Below, piece after piece: positions 58,396 through 64,000 of a stretch of 64,000 nt of DNA. The stretch comes from Hermatobates lingyangjiaoensis. Lineage: Eukaryota; Arthropoda; Insecta; Hemiptera; Hermatobatidae. The stretch spans positions 1 to 64,000 of the forward strand of contig JAPFBL010000119.1 in assembly GCA_026182355.1 (NCBI GenBank), written 5' to 3'. The number at the start of each line of letters is the position of its first letter. Within the stretch, counting starts at the first letter, position 1. The translations under genes and the position numbers were made by a program. The notes below the pieces were generated by a model. That model was given only the letters and a program-made list of their open reading frames with translations. It did not search any database and was not told where the DNA came from.

Positions 58396-58762
58396 TAAAA
58401 AAAGTTATTTTAAATGAATCTCAGAAAGTAGAAAAATGAGACTAACTTATTTTTAAAGAGTAAGAGTATAAAGTAAAAGAAGTTTGGAAATTCTTTAAGG
58501 TAGAACACTCCGACTTGAAGACTACAGACTTCAGTTACAAGTCGAAAACTAAATCATCCAGGCATTTTGCTAAAAAAAACACCTTCCAATACTCAATGTG
58601 TAACGTATTTTTCAAAATGCTTAAAGCCTTTTTAAAAGTTTTTAAAAAGTTTTATATTGATTTATAAAGCCGAGAAGAACAGCTAGTTTAAGAATAAAAT
58701 AACTCCATGATAAATTTGTTTTGAGAATATACAATTTAATAATAAAAGAAAAAGATACGTAC

Positions 58763-58883
58763 TTTGAAAATGAAGACATAACACACAAGAGGCATGCCAG
58801 GGTATTCTTTTCGGCAGGAGCATACCAGGATGAGCCCAACAACGGAGGATAACAGGGTCTGGAACATCAACATTTCCTTGCAA
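58763..58883 (-). CDS. Sarcospan-like protein, penultimate exon (TM2)
   Basis: 121 nt between the acceptor TTTTTTAG (58884 on) and a consensus donor GTACGT (58762 down). Incoming phase 2, outgoing phase 0, which matches the next exon at 54046. The frame reads CKEMLMFQTLLSSVVGLILV, CSCRKEYPGM, PLVCYVFIFK. It parallels sarcospan TM2 and the short cytosolic loop before TM3; the exon junction after a lysine falls at the equivalent site. The frames opening MQGNVD and MLGSSW here are shadows. Confidence 0.78.
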
Positions 58884-59914
58884 CTAAAAAACAACATTTA
58901 CATTTAAACTGTCCATCATACATATTTACTGCTACTGAATACATTTAATCAATACATCTAATAAAACGTGTTATCGAATGTTTTTGTGAAGTTGTGATTT
59001 ACTGGTTTGGGTGGATATTACACTCATGATTCTTATTTTTAATAATATGAAACTGATCTCTTTATATATTCAAAAGTTTTATAAAGACGACACAAATCAA
59101 AGAATTGCATCCACAGCACATATTTTCAGAAATATAGTTCTTATTTCACAAGGAGATACCTTTTCAGAGATACTTATACCTTGTTGGAAATCATATTATA
59201 CAATCACCTTTCTCTCTTTAATCCTTTTTACATTCAATCCAGTTTATTCTTTTTCCTTTTATCGTTTTCCATTTTTTTTTCAGGAATAAATATAACGAAT
59301 TCTAATGTAATAAACAAGGTTGTTTTTATAATTTATTAGTTTCAAAGAAGAAATAAACTTGGAACTATAAAGAAAGTTGAAAAGTTGTTTTTATAAAGTC
59401 ATTTTGAGGAAAAGGGAAATGGAGTGACTTGGAAAAGCAATGTTAGTTGAAAGTTTGTTTGAATCCTATGTTAAGGCTCCATTTCAAAGGGAGACTAAAT
59501 ACAAACCTTCAACCATTCACGAGTTTTTAACAAAAGTATCATATTGCGACTATTGTAAATATTTGAAAATAACAATTTAATTTAAAGCATTATCAAAACA
59601 ACAGCTTTATGGACTAGATTGTTGAAACTGGTTGAAACTCACAACTTTGGTAGTATTCGAATCAAGCAGGAGTTGAAGTGAAATTAAACCATTAGCAGTA
59701 CTTCGTTAAGGTGCTTCCTTTATTAACTTTAAATCTTTATAAATTTTTTCATCTTTTTGTGTCGTATCTTGACACCCCTCCATTTATTTATTACATCATT
59801 ATTAATTCTCTTAACAAATTCTTAGCTTTAACATACGATTGTTCAACTCCTCGCAGATAACCATAACAAAGGCAATTTATATTTAATTCCTGAATTCGCT
59901 TTGAAGTTACTTAC
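58884..59914. other. Intron or upstream sequence of the sarcospan-like gene
   Basis: AT-rich; the 92-codon plus-strand frame at 59011 is hydrophobic low-complexity and matches nothing. Confidence 0.4.
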
Positions 59915-59943
59915 AAAAAAACATGATTTTCTTGCTCGACCAT
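59915..59943 (-). CDS. Candidate short start exon of the sarcospan-like gene
   Basis: On the minus strand ATG (59941-59943) opens MVEQENHVF plus a split codon, ending at a perfect donor GTAAGT in phase 2. That joins the 58883 exon in frame. However it would omit TM1, so a standard sarcospan needs another first exon beyond 64000. Possibly an alternative start or chance. Confidence 0.22.
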
Positions 59944-59984
59944 GTAAAATAACGGGAGTAGTTTACAGTTAGGGGTTAGGTTGT

Positions 59985-60100
59985 AGTGGCAGTCCTACAA
60001 GAGAACACATATAGACTGAACATTAGCCCTTTGTGATACCACACAATAATTATTCTACATTTCGAGTCCAAAATTTTGCCTCAATCAAGTCTGAACGTCC
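59985..60100 (-). mobile_element. SINE tail fragment
   Basis: GTGGCAGTCCTACAAGAGAA and ATTAGCCCTTTGTGATACCA match the tails at 24218 and 28474. Confidence 0.75.
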
Positions 60101-60957
60101 CGCCCTCCTTGATATACCTTTCCCTTGTCGTGGTGGGGGGCTTAATACACCTGGTTTGTTGTTCCCTCATGGTGTGAACTAAGAAAGACATAGGGCGAAG
60201 GGTTAGCCTGGGTCGGCGTTCGGGAGTGTAAAGTCCACTCGTTCACTAAATAGCTTGAGTGGTAGTTCGCCCTTATTAAAGCCTGACTGTTTCAAGACTT
60301 CTTATTCACTGTGGTGACACAGCTGTGGCTTTAGCAGTTACCCTGGGCTTCTCAATCTTGGGCTGGTGTCAACATGTGGAAAGTCCGCTCAAGCGAGTAC
60401 TGGCTCGGGAGCTCGTTTCCAAACTCCTATTTCTTCTTCCGGTTTCGGCCTATATTTTTTAAGACATTTTTAACACCCCTCAGTGTAATCCGGTAACATT
60501 GTTTGATGATCAGGCTCAAGATTTATTCAAACAATACTGGTTATGACGGACTTAGCTTTGCCTGGCCTGTCGCAATGTGGTTAGCCTGTCGATGCTTTTC
60601 CTTCCTTCCCTCTATACCTTTGCTTGTAATCTCTGATTCCTTCCTTTACTTATCTATTCTTTGCTATATCTCAACTCTCTATTAACTATTACTCTTAGTT
60701 TTTCTCTTTTCATATTTTCCTCTGTAATTCTTGTGACATCTTTCGTCAAGTAACCATCAGTCTTTTATAGACTACAAGGATTATGTTTATAGCTTTTGTT
60801 AATTAGGTCGTAGAAGCCAGCCTCCGCGAGGTTCCATCTTTACACCTCACGCGGACTGTCTCGTTTTCTCATTCGTGAGGACGTGGTTGGTTCTCGTGAC
60901 GTAGCGAAAGGGCTCAACGTTAAAACACATTAACTTATTCAGTTTTATCATGGTTGT
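60101..60957. mobile_element. Long retroelement L, copy 2
   Basis: CCCTTGTCGTGGTGGGGGGC (about 60122) to TCGTGACGTAGCGAAAGGGC (60895), in the same order as 38028-39124 but with one internal repeat unit instead of two. It is directly continued at its right by a tRNA-SINE head (60958-61058). Confidence 0.7.
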
Positions 60958-61058
60958 TGTACATGAATAAATCAAAACAGGCTTAACGTCTTCTCTGAGG
61001 ATCAACGTGCACAAATTTATTCATCTTGTGTGCCAGAGTGGGTATTAAACCCGGTTAT
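60958..61058 (-). mobile_element. tRNA-SINE head joined to element L
   Basis: The minus strand has GGGTTTAATACCC (B-box-like), GATGAATAAATTTG and GAAGACGTTAAGCC, then runs into the L end. Suggests the head belongs to L. Confidence 0.65.
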
Positions 61059-62629
61059 TAAACTTATTAATAAGCATAGTCATAGCGTAAAAAGTTACAT
61101 CATAAAAGAATAAGCCATCATACCTCAGGCATTATCCTCCTTGTTGAACCATTTTCAGTGAATCATCATCTTACAGGTTAGTACTAAAAATGGCACTAAA
61201 AATCTTAAAATTTAGTTAATGAATAGATCACGTAGAGGGGTAATTCAACTGAGTTGACCCCCCTCATAAGAAACTGATAGGAATATCATGCGAAAGGTGA
61301 ATATGGCCTTTCCCTTAGTGAACGTTTTTCTTATAAGTTCTACAAAAAAGTAAATCTGATATCTATGTTAAAGAAGAATAAAAGTAAACTATTGTAAACG
61401 TTACGGTTTTTTTAATGATTAAAAACAGGATTTGGAACCTTTGTTGCTAATATAAAATAAAAATTGACAAGTATGTTTCCATAAGGGTCATGATATCAGC
61501 CTATAATCAAAAGAGTTAGCGAAATAAATAAAAGTCATTTAATCTATGTCATATTTCAGAAATGAGGCATATATCTAAAACTAATTTTATCAAATGGGAC
61601 TTACAGAAAAAAGTTAAATATTCTCAATACGAAATTAGTATACTTTCAATCACCATTTCCAAAAAACTGTTTTGTTTTTCATTTATTAATTTGAATGATG
61701 ATGAAGACTTTTGTTTTCGTCCTTTACAAAAAGAAACAATGTTTGAAGTCAGTTGATTATTTCTTTAATGAAATATTTTTAATTTCAGACAATGAATTTA
61801 AAAGCAATTAAATATAAAGTACGAAAAAGTCACTGAATAATCAATTCTCCAACAAATGGTCGGAGAAATATTTCAAATTTGCTTAAGTCTATTAATTTCG
61901 AAAGCAATGAATAATCAAATGTCGGGACCATTTTCTTGAATAACGATTGTTTGTTGGTTTATAACGACTAGCTGAAAAGAAATGCTTTCTATTCAAAGGT
62001 ATTAGAATTTCTTAAAACTATTCTATTTTATATTTCAAGGAATGTTTTAATTTTCCAATTTTTTGGAATTATCAAACAAATAAATTTTATAAAACCATGA
62101 GTAGAACACAGTTTGTCAATCATGATGTAGATTACAAAGGGGGGAAATCTATTAGTAATTGTTCAACAAAGGCATTTTCGTAGTAAATATTCAATATTTC
62201 ACATAACAAACTTAAACGTAATACTAAAAACCTACTCTTTACCTACTGAAGACTGAAGACCTATGCAGCGAATAAGTTCAATTCATTATGCACTTCATCG
62301 CAAAACTTGTAATGAATTTAATATATACTGAGTTAAACTAATATGTTTTTGTAACGTGTTCTTCACATACAGTTATTTTTGGTCTCTTGATGATAACCTA
62401 GTTCAAAGTACATGCAAGATCTTTCCTGTGCGACGAACCCGAATACTGAATAAAACAGCTGCAAAGATTAGACATTTTGAACAAATTTCATCAAATTAGT
62501 AAAAAATACATCAAATTTTAACGGATATGTGGCAATGGAATCCTGGAAACATTGGCTAAAGTAGGATACTCCACAGAACAGAGAAGATGAAAACTTCTTA
62601 ATATACCTAACCAGTTAATCAATTCAACC
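61059..62629. other. AT-rich noncoding stretch
   Basis: No gene recognised. Confidence 0.4.
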
Positions 62630-62960
62630 TAATACATTGCGAGTAAGACGCAAAATGAAGCTGTGGCGGTAGGAAAGAAGATTGAACCTGGTATATAGTG
62701 TGCAAGGGACGAAATGAAATTGTAGCGGTAGGAAAGAAATCTCCGCCAAAAATAGCACAGTGGACAGAGGTCTCTCTCGCCGTCTTCAGAATACTTATCA
62801 GATCGATGATCTTGTAGCCTGCGTCCACAGTATAGGTGGACTCTTTTGTAGTACATATTGTTTGTGTGGACACCCTTACGTGGTACTCTAGATCCTGTAC
62901 GACAGGTCGGTTTTTATCTCATAACTTTCTTTACTGGTCGATGTAAGCCAAAAACCACGT
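62630..62960. repeat. GC-richer patch with a 65-bp-spaced direct repeat
   Basis: GGCGGTAGGAAAGAA (about 62664) and AGCGGTAGGAAAGAA (about 62729) head two related units. GTGGACACCCTTACGTGG near 62867 resembles repeat M at 55222. The two minus-strand frames here match nothing. Confidence 0.45.
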
Positions 62961-64000
62961 CTCAATACCAGGAGTTTAATAAATAAATAAGCATAGAACA
63001 AAAGGCAAATGCAACTAAATTAAAAGACCCAAACTTTTTGAATAAAATTAATTCATCTGTTTCAAATTGTGTCAAACAAATCTTTTCTCATACTAGTAAA
63101 AATTTAATGTAAATTCAAGCCATATTATTAATAATAAAAGAAAACAATTGGGATGAGTAAAAAAAATTGGTAGGTTGAAGAATTCTGAAAAGGACTTAGA
63201 ATGAATGTAACCCTTTAAAGGGACAGTGTTTTCTGTAAATTGAGGTCTTTTTAAAGGAAATATTTACTCAGAACAGTAGATTGAGTCAGTTCATTTAGGA
63301 AGAATTTTATTTAATGAATGCACACAGATTGAATAACTCTTTTAATTCATTTGAATGAGGCAGAAATAAGAAACTTCTTTCAGGAATACTGAAATTATTA
63401 ATATCAAAATAAAATGATTCCATACAAAAATACGACCAAATTTGATGTTAACAATGTTGAACATTACACATCATGTATATCAATGAATACATGATAGGAA
63501 AGCTGAAACCTTTCAACCAAATTCACCTCAAAGTTATATGTAAGCAAATTTAATTTCGTTTATACTTTTAGAAAAAGAAACAAACCCACACGTAGTCAAT
63601 ACAAATGCTACATTTCGTTCCCTCATAGTTATGCTGCATTTCCTCGTGCTGTAATTTTTCTTTTAGTTTTAACGAAACAAGTTCACAATATTAAAATATA
63701 ATATATTTAATAAGTTCATAACATTAAAATTCCAACTATTTCTATACAAGTCATAGTTATTTTTAATCAATTTAAATATTTAACGTTTTTTCACTGGTAG
63801 GTATTGTTAAGAATGGAAATTTCTTGCATTCTCGAAATTCACTTCTTTGTTTCCTTTATCATTTTCACACCTTTATATTTCCTTTACTATTACTTTGATC
63901 CCAGTTCTTCAGATTCTAATTTCTAAATAATCACCCATGTAATTTTTACTTAACTGTAAGTAAAATTTAATGAGTCTGAAAAGAGAAACATATTTTGATA
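62961..64000. other. AT-rich noncoding stretch
   Basis: No gene recognised; TM1 of the sarcospan-like protein was looked for on the minus strand and not found. Confidence 0.4.

Larger units (their letters stand above)
54047..58762 (-). other. Intron of the sarcospan-like gene, repeat-filled
   Basis: 4.7 kb between two exons of matching phase 0. It holds repeats N, M and F listed separately. Apart from these, 55401-57214 and 57381-58289 are AT-rich sequence without recognised features. Confidence 0.7.

Overview
This window looks like AT-rich, intron- and repeat-rich nuclear DNA of a metazoan, most likely an arthropod. The reasons are spliced exons with GT..AG borders, tRNA-headed SINEs, hAT and non-LTR relics, long (TA)n tracts, and no dense bacterial-type ORFs. 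An ABCH/ABCG23-like transporter exon fits an arthropod; a chelicerate such as a horseshoe crab is a guess. Nearly all ORFs over 60 codons are chance or transposon frames. The real genes are small exons far apart.

Genes. (1) 1902-2024 (minus): one exon of an ABC transporter, just before the Walker A exon, which is not in the window. (2) 23129-29733 (plus): a complete five-exon gene for the histone-fold protein CENP-S/MHF1, about 152 codons, with a poly(A) signal at 29863. (3) 53690-58883 (minus): the last two exons of a sarcospan-like four-TM protein of the dystrophin-glycoprotein complex. Its 5' part is probably beyond 64000. Two weaker exon candidates lie at 5992-6052 (signal peptide) and 13489-13578. 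The genes have no visible functional link to each other.

Repeats. 1-1290, 11183-13115, 16455-17170 and 19265-20845 are copies of one AT-rich dispersed family (K). tRNA-derived SINEs occur at 3369, 6213, 24218, 28474, 30471, 33671, 40385 and 59985-61058. A 320-bp hAT MITE with perfect 8-bp target duplications lies at 4263-4582. A 1.1-kb GC-richer retroelement at 38028-39124, with 14-bp duplications, interrupts a degenerate minisatellite. A 73-bp tandem repeat lies at 41660-42030.

The most striking feature is a population of fold-back (inverted-repeat) elements, usually abutting (TA)n. They carry hammerhead-ribozyme-like cores of at least six sequence families (A, B/E, F, G, I and relics C/D). 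Each core reads CTGANGA, one extra base, helix II, GAA, a palindromic 4-6 nt helix III, then a cleavage base and the 3' strand of helix I. This is the signature of dimer-type hammerheads of Penelope-like elements and retrozymes. Clusters lie at 2396-3023, 6490-6910, 15661-16237, 24985-26245, 29010-29370, 30888-31365, 39341-39537 and above all 45850-53176, which includes a near-perfect 297-bp-arm palindrome at 52556-53176. No reverse transcriptase for them is visible here, so they appear non-autonomous.
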